NCBI RefSeq assembly: GCF_905220705.1
Contig: NZ_CAJNAT010000010.1
Span: 124,001-188,000, forward strand
Origin: Paraburkholderia domus
GTDB taxonomy: Bacteria; Pseudomonadota; Gammaproteobacteria; Burkholderiales; Burkholderiaceae
Direction: 5' to 3'
Length of the DNA stretch: 64,000 bases
Positions 1 through 9,078 of this stretch are shown in pieces. Under the pieces are notes generated by a model, which saw nothing but the letters and a program-made list of their open reading frames with translations, had not been told where the DNA came from and did not search any database. The stretch's first letter is position 1. Each line of letters opens with the position of its first letter. A program made the position numbers and the translations under genes.

Positions 1-559
<559 letters not shown>

Positions 560-919
560 GTAGGAAACTCCTTTGGAATCAGACAAAAGCGTATTCAGTT
601 AACGACTCCAGCGTTGGATGTTAGCACTCTGATTTGCCGAGTGCTAATACTTAGAGGCAGTAGGGGCATCCAAGTTCCGCAAATTCCTATTGAAATTTGC
701 GTTCTAATAGTCATGGTATACCCTCTTAAGCGTTCATGTTGAGACCGTGGAATTTACCTAACGAAGCATTTCCATTCTTATAAGTGACGGATATTTTCTA
801 AAATTGAAGTGACAAATTGCGCGAATTTGGTTTTCTTCATACGATCGGCCCGACGTAAATTATCTTTAGAATAAACGGGTCAGTGTCCCCTGACCAACGT
901 TCGGCTAGCCCGGTGTCCC
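560..919. other. Divergent intergenic region rpoH/pagL
   Basis: About 360 bp between rpoH (leftward) and the PagL-like gene (rightward). It holds the CIRCE element at 621-647 and is clearly AT-richer than the flanking genes, as expected for promoters in both directions. I see no convincing open reading frame of its own. Confidence 0.6.
621..647. promoter_or_regulatory. CIRCE element (HrcA operator) upstream of rpoH
   Basis: TTAGCACTC, nine bases, then GAGTGCTAA: a perfect match to the CIRCE inverted repeat bound by the HrcA repressor. It lies in the rpoH 5' region. CIRCE normally precedes groESL or dnaKJ operons, so its presence here links the HrcA and sigma-32 heat-shock circuits. Confidence 0.93.
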
Positions 920-1483
920 ATGAAGAACAAAAAAAACGTTTGGCGTGGTCTGGCTCTAAAAGGCGCTTCGGCGGCTGTTCTGTTAGCCGCCTCGGGACTA
1001 GCCTCGGCCGACCAGTTCGGTGTGCAGGTCGCGGCCGGCGTGGCGAATCACGATCTGAAAAAACTCGATCTTGGCCTGGTCTGGGATCCGGATCTGACGT
1101 GGTGGCAAATCGGCGATTGGCATTTCTCGCTGATCGGCGAAGCACACGTGGCCTGGTGGCATACCAGCGAAGGGAACGTGCACGAGAACATCGGCGAAAT
1201 CGGTGTGACGCCGATCATCCGCTTCATCAAAGCCTCAGGGGCGATTCGTCCTTTTATTGAGGCGGGCGCGGGTATCCGGCTGCTGTCGAGTCCCACAATC
1301 TCGTCAGACTACACAGTTTCCACAGCGTTCCAATTCGCCTCCATGGCGGGCATCGGCGTGCAGTTCGGCAATCGTCAGCAGTATCTGGCGGGCTACCGCT
1401 TCCAGCATATTTCCAACGGCGGTATCAAAGAGCCCAATCCTGGTATAAATTTCAGCCAGCTATATTTGCAATATAACTTCTGA
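920..1483 (+). CDS. pagL: Lipid A 3-O-deacylase (PagL family)
   Basis: A 187-residue outer-membrane beta-barrel protein. PagL enzymes remove the 3-O acyl chain from lipid A at the outer membrane. A Sec signal peptide is visible at about 1-31 (Lys-rich start, hydrophobic AAVLLAASG, cleavage after LASA). The mature part has alternating strands and ends in aromatic Phe (QYNF), as barrels do. The family motif is near the C-terminus: His163 and Ser165 in QHISNGGIKEPN match the catalytic His-Ser pair. At the spacing where P. aeruginosa PagL has its catalytic Glu (12 residues after the Ser) this protein has Asn177; Glu171 is closer. An NTF2-like gene follows 43 bp downstream. Confidence 0.85.
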   Translation: MKNKKNVWRGLALKGASAAVLLAASGLASADQFGVQVAAGVANHDLKKLDLGLVWDPDLTWWQIGDWHFSLIGEAHVAWWHTSEGNVHENIGEIGVTPIIRFIKASGAIRPFIEAGAGIRLLSSPTISSDYTVSTAFQFASMAGIGVQFGNRQQYLAGYRFQHISNGGIKEPNPGINFSQLYLQYNF

Positions 1484-1526
1484 CGACCGTGGCCACGTTC
1501 GGCTCACCGGTGCGAGGGGCTGAGCA

Positions 1527-1910
1527 ATGGCGGCAAAGATAATCGAAGCGATTCGCGGGCTCGAGCGAGAGCGCTTTCGTGCGATGGTCGACGGCGACGG
1601 GCAGTCGCTCGATGCGCTGCTTGCGGATAACGTGAGCTATGTCCATACGAACGGCAAGCGCGAAACGAAGCGGCAGTTCATCGACGGCATTACCGCGGGG
1701 CGCCGCCGCTATCGGCAGATCGAAGTGCAGTCGCAAGAAGTGCTGCCGGTGGGGCGTGAGACTTGCGTTGTTACCGGGCGCGCGCTGATCGAAATGGAAG
1801 CAAACAACGGAGCGTTGCTGTTCCCGATCGCGTACACGGCAATTCACACGCAGGAAGACGGGCAATGGCGCCTGATCGCCTGGCAGGCGACGCGTTGTGC
1901 GATCGAGTGA
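1527..1910 (+). CDS. NTF2-like / DUF4440-type small protein
   Basis: A 127-residue protein with the pattern of the NTF2-like (SnoaL/DUF4440) fold: an N-terminal helix (IIEAIRGLERERFRAMVDGD), then DALLADNVSYVHTNGKRETKRQFI, and C-terminal strands ending in a conserved WRLIAWQATR. No signal peptide or membrane segment is visible. The family includes enzymes and ligand-binding proteins, so substrate and role cannot be set from sequence. It follows pagL by 43 bp with a GAGGGG-like ribosome site and may be co-transcribed with it. It converges with the truncated leuA. Confidence 0.75.
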   Translation: MAAKIIEAIRGLERERFRAMVDGDGQSLDALLADNVSYVHTNGKRETKRQFIDGITAGRRRYRQIEVQSQEVLPVGRETCVVTGRALIEMEANNGALLFPIAYTAIHTQEDGQWRLIAWQATRCAIE

Positions 1911-2016
1911 GCCTTTTGAGCTCACGTCGTCTCGTTAGTCACACTCGGTGAGCGCCTTCTGAGCGCTCGAATGGCACGAGCAGGCGGGGTTCACCGCCCA
2001 CCCCGCTTCAAGTCGC

Positions 2017-3054
2017 TCAAGCAGCTACGCGCTGCAGATCCTCATCGCTTCGCACCGGCCGCCTCGCCGTATCACCCGCATACGGATGCCGCGGATGCAC
2101 TGGAATCTGGTTGCAGCGCTCGACCACGCGCCGTACTGCGTCGATATCGGAGAAATCGAGGCCCGGCTCGATGCCCTGCGCGCAAAGGTTCATCGCGACC
2201 GTCACGAGGTCCACATTGCCGGTGCGCTCGCCGTTGCCGAACAGACATCCTTCGACGCGGTCCGCGCCGGCCAGCAGCGCCAGTTCGGTTGCGGCCACTG
2301 CGGTGCCGCGATCGTTATGCGGATGCACCGACAGCACGATGCTGTCGCGATAGCCGAGATTGCGGTCCATCCATTCGATCTGGTCGGCGAACACATTGGG
2401 CGTCGCGGCCTCGACGCTCGCGGGCAGGTTGACGATCATCTTGTGATCGCGCGTGGGTCGCCACGTCTGCGCAACGGCGTCGCATACTTCGCGCGCGTAC
2501 GGGAGCTCGGTCGCGTTGAAGGTTTCGGGCGAATACTGGAACGTCCAGTGCGTATCGGGCCGCGCTTGCGCGTGTTCCTTGATGATGCGTGTACCTTCCA
2601 CGGCCAGCGCCTTGATTTCGTCCTTCGACTGGTTGAAGACGATCTTGCGAAACGACGGGCAGATCGCGTTGTAAAGATGCACGATGGCGCGCGGTGCGCC
2701 TTCCAGTGACTCGAACGTGCGCGCAATCAGTTCCGGGCGCGACGGCACGAACACTTCGATCGTCACGTCGTCGGGAATGCGCTTTTCTTCGATCAGCTTC
2801 CGGACGAAATCGAAGTCGGTTTGCGAGGCCGACGGGAAACCGACTTCGATTTCCTTGAAGCCGATCGCCACCAGCATCTCGAAGAATTCGAGCTTTTGCG
2901 CGGCACTCATTGGCTCGATCAGCGCCTGATTGCCGTCACGCAGATCGGTGCTCATCCAGATCGGTGCCTGGTTGATCGTAAGGCTTGGCCATTTGCGCCC
3001 GGTGAGGCGCACAGCGGGGAATGGACGGTATTTCTCAGCGGGATTGCGCAACAT
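2017..3054 (-). pseudogene. leuA: 2-isopropylmalate synthase paralogue, C-terminally truncated
   Basis: 345 residues corresponding to the N-terminal catalytic part of a long-type LeuA, the enzyme that condenses acetyl-CoA and 2-oxoisovalerate in leucine synthesis. Clear landmarks are the DLRDGNQAL active-site loop (about 37-45), the metal-binding HPHNDRG (about 244-250) and GNGERTGNVDL. Homology stops at NQIPVHPRHPYAGD; a 17-residue tail of unrelated sequence follows, then a stop. Family members of this type run to about 550-650 residues, so the linker and the leucine-binding dimer domain are missing. I found no continuation in another frame between 1910 and 2017, which points to deletion rather than a point frameshift. 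It is probably inactive, or active without leucine feedback at most. Confidence 0.7.
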
Positions 3055-3578
3055 GATGAACCTCGTTCGTTGTGTCGTATGCGAAAGGGTGTGGCCTCGA
3101 GCGGCGGGCGGGCTGCCACGGATGCACGGCCTGCCAGCCGGTGGCTAGCGGCAACAACGAGCGGGCGCGAACAAACAACGTCGTGGTGACGGCGAAAACG
3201 AACGTGGATGATGCCCATGCGACGTGCATTTGACCCTCGCGCTTCGTCCGAACGGTAAACGGACGAGTGCAAACGACTACAGGTTGTGAAGAACTACGGT
3301 CGGGGGTGAAACGGGAGCTGCGGAACTGCTTTGAGGACCGCGCTTTGGGCAACTAATCGGAGTGATTCAGGCTGCCAACGCGCGGCGCCACGTCTGACTT
3401 ACGCTAGACGTAGCGATAGGGGCCGCGCTAGGCGGCCGGAGGTAATTCGGAGGGGGTTCGGAAAGGAACGCATAGGTCTAATGTATGACGGCTCGCGGCG
3501 GCGTGTCAACCCGCGTCCCTCATATTCGGCGCGTGAGTGCGCCGCCGCACGTGCTGCGTCGCACTCACGCCGCGCACA
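3055..3578. other. Non-coding region between leuA and ybiB with a strong inverted repeat
   Basis: About 520 bp with no credible gene. The leuA-proximal part would be a long leader on the minus strand; I could not identify a leucine-rich leader peptide. At 3531-3541 and 3560-3570 lies a perfect 11-bp inverted repeat (GCGTGAGTGCG / CGCACTCACGC) with an 18-base gap, just past the end of ybiB. It has no T-run, so it is a possible but atypical terminator. Confidence 0.5.
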
Positions 3579-4550
3579 TCACACGGCGGTTTTCGCGACA
3601 TCGACGATCAACTCCACTTGCCGTTCGATCGCGCTCGGCACGGGCGCTTCGCCGCGCAACACGGCGCCGATCCACGCGGCCGTGGTGGGGGCGTCGCGCG
3701 CTTCGGGCAAGTCGACTTCAGGCGCGTCGGGCGATGAGCGCTCGTGCGGCACGCGCGTTTCGCAGATGCCGTCGTGCAGCCAGTCCACTTGCACCTGGCG
3801 CCGCGTGTCGGCCACCGCTTCGCCTTCAGTGCCGCGCGCGAGCAAGGCGCCGCCCTCTGCGGCGTCCAGGTGCGTTTTGAACAGCTGCGTGAGACTGTCA
3901 CGATACGGCGGATGCGTGTAGTTCACGAGCCGCAGCCCCGCGGGCGCGAAGGGTTGTAGGATTTTCACGAGCGTATGGGTCGAATTGCGCACGCCCATGC
4001 GCCGCCGCAGCGAGAGAAGGCGCGCGAGCTTCGGCGCGAGGACCTCGATCGGCGCGAACGCGAGCCGACGTTCGGCGAGACCGTCTTCGATATCGGCGTG
4101 CGATTGCGCGTGCGGGATCTGCAGATGCGCGAAGATTTCAGCGCTCGTTACGCGGCCCGGATCTTCGGTGACGCCGTGCACCAGCACCGGCACACCCTCG
4201 CGTGCCAGCAATAGCGCGAGCAGTGGCACCAGGTTGGGCTGTTTGCGCGCACCGTTGTACGTGGGTATCGACACGGGCCGGAATGCTGCATGAGGCAAAT
4301 GAATCGGTTCGAACGACGCGTGCGCGCCGGCCAGCATAGCGGCGAGTTCGTCGGCGGTTTCGCCCTTCACACGATACGCGAGCAGCACCGCACCGAGTTC
4401 GAGATCGGACACGTGGCCGTCGAGCATTGCGGTGTAGAGCACGCGCGTATCTTCGGCGGTCAGCGCGCGGGCGCCGTTCGGGCCGCGGCCGATTTCCTTG
4501 ATATAGCGGGCGCAGGGGAACGGATTGGCGGTGTCGGCGGAGTCGGTCAT
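3579..4550 (-). CDS. ybiB: DNA-binding protein YbiB (TrpD2 family)
   Basis: A homologue of YbiB/TrpD2, relatives of anthranilate phosphoribosyltransferase that bind nucleic acid rather than making tryptophan precursors. The fold is recognisable: an N-terminal helical domain (CARYIKEIGRGPNGARALT, about 11-29), then SIPTYNGARKQPNLVPLLALLLAREGVPVLVHG, and RMGVRNSTHTLVKILQPF. The usual glycine-rich PRPP loop of TrpD is not intact, as expected for this subfamily. I chose ATG at 4550 (323 residues); an in-frame start at 4598 would add 16 residues. In E. coli ybiB lies in an SOS operon with dinG; here it stands alone and no LexA box was seen. Confidence 0.82.
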   Translation of the reverse strand: MTDSADTANPFPCARYIKEIGRGPNGARALTAEDTRVLYTAMLDGHVSDLELGAVLLAYRVKGETADELAAMLAGAHASFEPIHLPHAAFRPVSIPTYNGARKQPNLVPLLALLLAREGVPVLVHGVTEDPGRVTSAEIFAHLQIPHAQSHADIEDGLAERRLAFAPIEVLAPKLARLLSLRRRMGVRNSTHTLVKILQPFAPAGLRLVNYTHPPYRDSLTQLFKTHLDAAEGGALLARGTEGEAVADTRRQVQVDWLHDGICETRVPHERSSPDAPEVDLPEARDAPTTAAWIGAVLRGEAPVPSAIERQVELIVDVAKTAV

Positions 4551-4779
4551 CGGGCGCAGTTGGGGGCGGGCTTGCCTGGTGCTTTGGGCAGTCGGCAATG
4601 GTATTCAAAGGATGCTTTTCGGTGTCAGTATCGCATCTAAAGCGATCCGGCGAGACGATGCGCGCCGGGACCGCCGGCGGCGCGCCTATGCCGATCCGCA
4701 GCGCCGCACTTGGCTGCGCGTTACACTCAACGTTTTATCGCCGCGCGGGCGCGGCACAATTCGAAAAACGGAGAACGGG

Positions 4780-5478
4780 ATGAGTTACGTATTTGCACCC
4801 GCACCGGTAGTCGCGGTGCCGGTCGTGGGGTCCAGCGAGCAGTTCGCGGTGCGTCGCATCTACTGTGTGGGCCGCAACTACGAGGCGCACGCGCGCGAGA
4901 TGGGGCACGATCCCGACCGCGAACCGCCGTTCTTCTTCACCAAGCCGGCCGATGCCGTGCTGTATGTCGCACCTGGCGCGACCGGCGAATTTCCCTATCC
5001 GCCGCAGTCGAAGAACGTCCACTTCGAGATGGAGCTCGTGGCGGCGATCGGCAAAGGCGGCAAGAACATTCCGGGCGAAAGCGCGCTCGACCATGTGTAC
5101 GGCTATGCACTCGGTCTCGACATGACGCGCCGGGATCTGCAGGCCGAAGCGAAGAAGCTGGGCCGTCCGTGGGATACCGCGAAGGGTTTCGATCATTCAG
5201 CGCCGCTCGGCCCGATTCATCCGGTCACGACGGTCGGCCATGTCGGCAAAGGCGCGATCTGGTTGTCGGTGAACGGTGAGGAAAAACAGAACTCGGACGT
5301 GTCGCAACTGATCTGGTCGGTGGCCGAGACGATCGCCTATCTGTCGACGTTGTTCGAACTGCAACCGGGCGATCTGATTTTCACCGGCACGCCGGAAGGC
5401 GTCGGCGCAGTGGTGCAGGGCGACCTCATGAAGGGCGGCGTGGACGGGCTCGGCGAGCTCAGCGTGCGCGTTGTCTGA
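4780..5478 (+). CDS. Fumarylacetoacetate/fumarylpyruvate hydrolase family protein
   Basis: A 232-residue FAH-fold hydrolase. The family cleaves C-C bonds of acylpyruvate-type products of aromatic ring opening. Metal ligands typical of the family are visible in FEMELVAAIGK (about 88-98) and in the GLDMTRRDLQ motif (about 115-124); FTGTPEGVG near the C-terminus is a family signature. The short length (usual for fumarylpyruvate hydrolases; fumarylacetoacetases are about 400) and the adjacent glutathione-dependent isomerase suggest fumarylpyruvate hydrolase of the gentisate route. The exact substrate is inferred. The isomerase gene starts 25 bp downstream, so the two form an operon. Confidence 0.85.
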   Translation: MSYVFAPAPVVAVPVVGSSEQFAVRRIYCVGRNYEAHAREMGHDPDREPPFFFTKPADAVLYVAPGATGEFPYPPQSKNVHFEMELVAAIGKGGKNIPGESALDHVYGYALGLDMTRRDLQAEAKKLGRPWDTAKGFDHSAPLGPIHPVTTVGHVGKGAIWLSVNGEEKQNSDVSQLIWSVAETIAYLSTLFELQPGDLIFTGTPEGVGAVVQGDLMKGGVDGLGELSVRVV

Positions 5479-5503
5479 AGAGCGGTTGGGGGAGGCATAC
5501 AAC

Positions 5504-6148
5504 ATGAAGCTTTACAGCTATTTCCGGAGCTCGGCGTCCTATCGCGTGCGCATCGCGCTGAACGTGAAGAATCTGCCGTATGACTACGTGCCCGTACATC
5601 TCGTGCGCGACGGTGGCGAGCAGTTGAAGCCCGAGTACCGCAAGGTGAACGTGGACGGCATCGTGCCCACGTTCGTCGACGGCAACGAAGTGATGCCGCA
5701 GTCGCTCGCGATCATCGAGTATCTGGAGGAAACGCATCCTGAGCCGCCGCTCCTGCCCGGGACGCCGGCCGACCGCGCGTATGTGCGCTCGGTAGCGTTG
5801 CAGGTGGCGTGCGAGATTCATCCGCTGAACAATCTGCGCGTGCTGAAGTACCTGAAACACACGCTGTGTGTCGACAGCGACGCGAAAGACGCGTGGTACA
5901 AGCATTGGGTCGAAGCGGGTTTTGCGACGCTCGAGGCGCATCTGGCGGGCGATTCGCGTACCGGCAAGCTGTGCTTCGGCGACAGCCCGACATTGGCTGA
6001 CACGTGTCTGATTCCACAAGTGTTCAACGCGCAGCGCTTCAACGTCGACACGGCGAAGTTTCCGACGATTCAGCGCATCTACGATCACGCGATGCAGCTC
6101 GACGCATTCGCTCGTGCGGCGCCTGGTGTTCAGCCCGATGCGGAATAA
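5504..6148 (+). CDS. maiA: Maleylacetoacetate / maleylpyruvate isomerase (zeta-class GST)
   Basis: A 214-residue zeta-class glutathione transferase that isomerises maleylacetoacetate or maleylpyruvate to the fumaryl form using glutathione. The SSASYRVRIALN motif at 8-19 (active-site Ser) is diagnostic of the class; a thioredoxin-like N-terminal domain (1-85, with cis-Pro in GIVPTFVD) precedes an all-helical domain. ATG at 5504 is preceded by GGGGGAGG. With the hydrolase just upstream it makes the last two steps of tyrosine/homogentisate or gentisate breakdown. Which acid is the substrate cannot be decided from sequence. A perfect hairpin terminator follows. Confidence 0.88.
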   Translation: MKLYSYFRSSASYRVRIALNVKNLPYDYVPVHLVRDGGEQLKPEYRKVNVDGIVPTFVDGNEVMPQSLAIIEYLEETHPEPPLLPGTPADRAYVRSVALQVACEIHPLNNLRVLKYLKHTLCVDSDAKDAWYKHWVEAGFATLEAHLAGDSRTGKLCFGDSPTLADTCLIPQVFNAQRFNVDTAKFPTIQRIYDHAMQLDAFARAAPGVQPDAE

Positions 6149-6163
6149 TGCATTGATTTGGAT

Positions 6164-6197
6164 GTAAAAAGGGCGCTCGGAAGGGCGCCCTTTTTAC
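6164..6197. terminator. Bidirectional terminator between maiA and ftsY
   Basis: A perfect 13-bp stem (GTAAAAAGGGCGC, 6164-6176, with GCGCCCTTTTTAC, 6185-6197) around an 8-base loop. T-runs occur in both directions, so it can end both the maiA operon and the convergent ftsY transcript. Confidence 0.93.
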
Positions 6198-6224
6198 CAG
6201 GTCTGGCGACGAACGTTGCCGTGC

Positions 6225-7391
6225 TCAACCGCCCAGCAACGCGTCCGAAAACTCTTCCGCGCTAAAAGGCTGCAAGTCCTCGACCTTTTCGCCGACGCCG
6301 ATGAAGTACACCGGGATCGGACGCTGCCGCGCGATCGCCGCGAGAATACCGCCCTTCGCCGTGCCGTCGAGTTTGGTGACGATCAGGCCGGTGAGGCCAA
6401 GCGCGTCGTCGAAGGCTTTCACTTGCGCGAGACCATTCTGGCCGGTGTTCGCGTCGATCACCAGCAGCACCTCATGCGGCGCGCCATCTTGCGCCTTGCC
6501 GATCACGCGCTTCACCTTGCGCAGTTCTTCCATCAGATGCAGCTGGGTCGGCAGACGGCCGGCCGTGTCCGCCATCATGACGTCGATCTTGCGCGCACGC
6601 GCGGCGCCAACCGCATCGTAAATCACGGCTGCCGGGTCGCCGCTTTCCTGCGACACCACTGTCACGTTGTTGCGTTGGCCCCAGATTGCAAGTTGCTCGC
6701 GCGCGGCGGCGCGGAACGTGTCGCCCGCAGCGAGCAGCACCGACTGATCGAAACTCTGCAGATGCTTGGCGAGCTTGCCGATGCTGGTGGTTTTGCCCGC
6801 ACCGTTGACGCCCGCGATCATCACGACCAGCGGTTGCGCGTGGCCGAGCATCAGCGATTTTTCCAGCGGCTTGAGCAGATCGATCAGCAGCGTGCGCAGT
6901 GCCGCTTTCACCTGCTGAGGATCGGTGAGGCGCTCGGTGCGTACTTTCTCACGCAGGGATTCGAGCAGGAACTCGGTGGCTTCAACGCCTGCATCCGACA
7001 TCAGTAGAGCGGTTTCGAGTTCTTCGTACAAATCCTCGTCGATCTTCGTGCCGACGAAAATGCCGGTCAGGCTCGAACTCGTTTTCGATAGACCGGTCTT
7101 CAGGCGAGTGAGCCACGAACGCTTCGCGTTCGCGTCCTGCGTTGGCGGCGGAACGATTTCGACGGATTCGAGCGAGGGTGCTTCCGGTTCGAGCTCGTTT
7201 GTGGACGCCGCGGCAGCCGGTTGCGTATCGACGCTCACGGGAGCAACCGGCCGCGGAGCGGACGGCGCGACGGGCGCTGCCGGCGCCTCTACGGCGGGTT
7301 CGGGCGCCAAGGCTTCCGGCGACGTCTGCGATTCTTCTGGCGCGTTATCGGACTCTTTCGAACCCTTGAATCGTTTGAAAAAGCTGAACAT
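6225..7391 (-). CDS. ftsY: Signal recognition particle receptor FtsY
   Basis: 388-residue SRP receptor GTPase that docks ribosome-SRP complexes at the inner membrane for co-translational insertion. It starts MFSFFKRF at 7391; in-frame codons continue upstream to 7589 without support. Residues about 10-100 form the acidic/proline-alanine A domain. The NG domain follows: G1 GVNGAGKTTSIGKLA, the I-box region DTFRAAAREQL, G3 DTAGR, G4 TKLDGTAKGG, and a C-terminal FIGVGEKVEDLQPF. The N-terminal sequence lets the receptor associate with lipid. It is divergent from rsmD with a 240-bp gap, an arrangement common in proteobacteria. Confidence 0.96.
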   Translation of the reverse strand: MFSFFKRFKGSKESDNAPEESQTSPEALAPEPAVEAPAAPVAPSAPRPVAPVSVDTQPAAAASTNELEPEAPSLESVEIVPPPTQDANAKRSWLTRLKTGLSKTSSSLTGIFVGTKIDEDLYEELETALLMSDAGVEATEFLLESLREKVRTERLTDPQQVKAALRTLLIDLLKPLEKSLMLGHAQPLVVMIAGVNGAGKTTSIGKLAKHLQSFDQSVLLAAGDTFRAAAREQLAIWGQRNNVTVVSQESGDPAAVIYDAVGAARARKIDVMMADTAGRLPTQLHLMEELRKVKRVIGKAQDGAPHEVLLVIDANTGQNGLAQVKAFDDALGLTGLIVTKLDGTAKGGILAAIARQRPIPVYFIGVGEKVEDLQPFSAEEFSDALLGG

Positions 7392-7631
7392 GATCTGGCG
7401 TGGTGAGAGCGCGCGCCGATGCGCGCAGCCGGGACAAGCCCGTGGGAGCGGCAGGCAGCGTTGCGATGCGGGATGCAAGGCGCTGGAAGCCGCACATTTT
7501 ATCAGGCGCGCCGCCGCCCGTCGTATTGGCCGAACGGCCAGGCTGGACGCCGTGCGCCCCTGTGGTAACGTTGGCGCTCCAGTCCGCACCCATCGGCGTC
7601 GCGGGCACCCCTATAACGTACTCGAAACTGC

Positions 7632-8246
7632 ATGCCCCGTTCTGCTCCTTCACGCGCCCACGGCGCTTCGTCCAAAGGCGGCAAAGCGCACGCCATCCGT
7701 ATCATCGGCGGCGACTGGAAGCGCACGCCGCTGCCCGTGCTCGACCTCGACGGCCTGCGCCCCACGCCCGACCGCGTGCGCGAAACGCTGTTCAACTGGC
7801 TCGGCCAGCGACTGGACGGCCAGCGCTGCCTCGATTTGTTCGCCGGCAGCGGCGCGCTCGGCTTCGAAGCCGCCTCGCGCGGCGCGGCGCGGGTGCTGAT
7901 GGTCGAGCGCAACGCCCGGGCCGCCAGCCAGTTGCGCGCGAATCAGGAACGCCTGTCAGCGCGTGCGATCGAAATCGCGGAAGCCGACGGCTTGCGCCTC
8001 GCCGCGAGTCTCGCACCGGGATCGTTCGACGTGGTTTTCCTCGATCCGCCGTTCGGCGGCGATCTGCTCGACAAGGCGCTCGCTCTGGCCATACCGCTGC
8101 TGAGCCCCGAAGGTTTTCTGTACGTGGAAGCCGGCGCTGCGCTCGAGCTTGATGGGAACGAGATGCTCACCGGTTGGGAAATCGTGCGGCAAGGCAAAGC
8201 GGGCGCTGTCCACTTTCATTTGCTGCAGCGCGAAAATAAGGAATAA
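7632..8246 (+). CDS. rsmD: 16S rRNA (guanine966-N2)-methyltransferase RsmD
   Basis: 204-residue SAM-dependent methyltransferase that modifies G966 of 16S rRNA during 30S assembly. It shows IRIIGGDWKRTPLPV, the substrate-side motif RPTPDRVRETLFNWL, the SAM-binding LDLFAGSGALGFEAASRGA (motif I), and the catalytic motif IV VFLDPPFGG. The N-terminal 20 residues are a Ser/Ala-rich extension common in Burkholderia. It lies 112 bp upstream of coaD, the usual rsmD-coaD-fdx order in this family. Confidence 0.95.
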   Translation: MPRSAPSRAHGASSKGGKAHAIRIIGGDWKRTPLPVLDLDGLRPTPDRVRETLFNWLGQRLDGQRCLDLFAGSGALGFEAASRGAARVLMVERNARAASQLRANQERLSARAIEIAEADGLRLAASLAPGSFDVVFLDPPFGGDLLDKALALAIPLLSPEGFLYVEAGAALELDGNEMLTGWEIVRQGKAGAVHFHLLQRENKE

Positions 8247-8358
8247 TGCGCGTTCCAAAACAAGCAGCGGGCGGGTTATCGTCACGCGTGCGGTCGGTGC
8301 CAAATGCGTCGCGTCGACGCTTTGACGTGCCCATTTGTCTGAAGAGAGGAGAAGTCTC

Positions 8359-8874
8359 ATGGTAGTCGCCGTGTACCCGGGCACGTTCGACCCGCTGACG
8401 CGCGGTCACGAAGACCTCGTTCGACGCGCGTCGAGTATTTTCGACACGCTGGTGGTGGGCGTTGCCGACAGCCGCAACAAGAAGCCGTTCTTCACGCTGG
8501 AAGAGCGTCTGGACATCGCTCATGAAGTGCTCGGGCATTACCCGAACGTTCAGGTGATGAGCTTCAAAGGGCTGTTGAAGGACTTTGTCCGCAGCAATAA
8601 CGCACGCGTGATCGTGCGTGGCCTGCGCGCCGTCTCGGACTTCGAATACGAGTTCCAGATGGCCGGCATGAATCGCTATCTGCTGCCGGACGTCGAAACC
8701 ATGTTCATGACGCCGTCCGATCAGTACCAGTTCATTTCAGGCACCATCGTGCGTGAAATCGCGCAATTGGGCGGCGATGTCAGCAAGTTCGTGTTCCCGT
8801 CGGTCGAAAAACGGCTGAAGGATAAGGTTGCTGCACTGGATTCGAATGACGGCGCTTCGGCGGGACAACCGTAA
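8359..8874 (+). CDS. coaD: Pantetheine-phosphate adenylyltransferase
   Basis: 171-residue enzyme that transfers AMP from ATP to 4'-phosphopantetheine, the penultimate step of coenzyme A synthesis. The nucleotidyltransferase signature GTFDPLTRGHEDL (with the (T/H)xGH element) is at 9-21 and ISGTIVREIAQLGG, equivalent to ISSTxxR, at about 127-140. I start at ATG 8359 (MVVAVYPG), preceded by GAGAGGAGAAG. In relatives the ferredoxin gene follows directly; here only an 11-codon stub of it remains, 63 bp downstream, because an island has inserted. Confidence 0.96.
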   Translation: MVVAVYPGTFDPLTRGHEDLVRRASSIFDTLVVGVADSRNKKPFFTLEERLDIAHEVLGHYPNVQVMSFKGLLKDFVRSNNARVIVRGLRAVSDFEYEFQMAGMNRYLLPDVETMFMTPSDQYQFISGTIVREIAQLGGDVSKFVFPSVEKRLKDKVAALDSNDGASAGQP

Positions 8875-8905
8875 CCGGCGTAAACTGTCGGATTGACGGA
8901 TCAAA

Positions 8906-8921
8906 GCCGGCTTCGGCCGGC
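8906..8921 (+). terminator. UUCG-loop hairpin after coaD
   Basis: GCCGGC-TTCG-GCCGGC, a perfect 6-bp stem with a stable UUCG tetraloop in the 63-bp gap between coaD and the fdx stub. There is no T-run, so attenuation or mRNA stabilisation is as likely as termination. Confidence 0.45.
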
Positions 8922-8937
8922 GCGAAGTGAGAGAAGT

Positions 8938-8973
8938 ATGGCCTTGATGATTACCGACGAGTGCATCAATTGA
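8938..8973 (+). pseudogene. fdx: fdx 5' stub containing attL
   Basis: ATG plus ten codons (MALMITDECIN) and an immediate TGA created at the island junction. The bases 8945-8972 are identical to 30972-30999 in the intact fdx; one base differs just before (T8944 versus C30971, synonymous Leu). This is the original fdx start left behind coaD with its ribosome site (GAGAGAAGT) when the island entered. After G8972 the sequence turns into island DNA (AAAATTGGGG). Confidence 0.9.
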
Positions 8974-9045
8974 AAATTGGGGCCATATCATAGATTGACC
9001 GTGCCTCAAGGCTTTCCAGCATTTTCGATTGCGCCGAAATCATGT

Positions 9046-9064
9046 TTTGCAACACCTACGCAAC
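9046..9064 (+). repeat. Candidate integrase arm-type site, left
   Basis: TTTGCAACACCTACGCAAC, between attL and the integrase gene, matches 17 of 19 bases of 30843-30861 near attR, in the same orientation. Paired direct repeats just inside both ends are expected for the arm-binding sites of a lambda-type integrase. Function is inferred from position. Confidence 0.55.
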
Positions 9065-9078
9065 ATCGGGAGCAAAAC

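Noticed and set aside
3035..3352. A leucine attenuator peptide upstream of the truncated leuA
   Set aside because: The only candidate frame (MHVAWASSTFVFAV..) has no cluster of leucine codons and no clear alternative hairpins; not supported.
6216..7007. 263-codon plus-strand frame opposite ftsY
   Set aside because: Antisense to the conserved GTPase domain; composition typical of a shadow frame.
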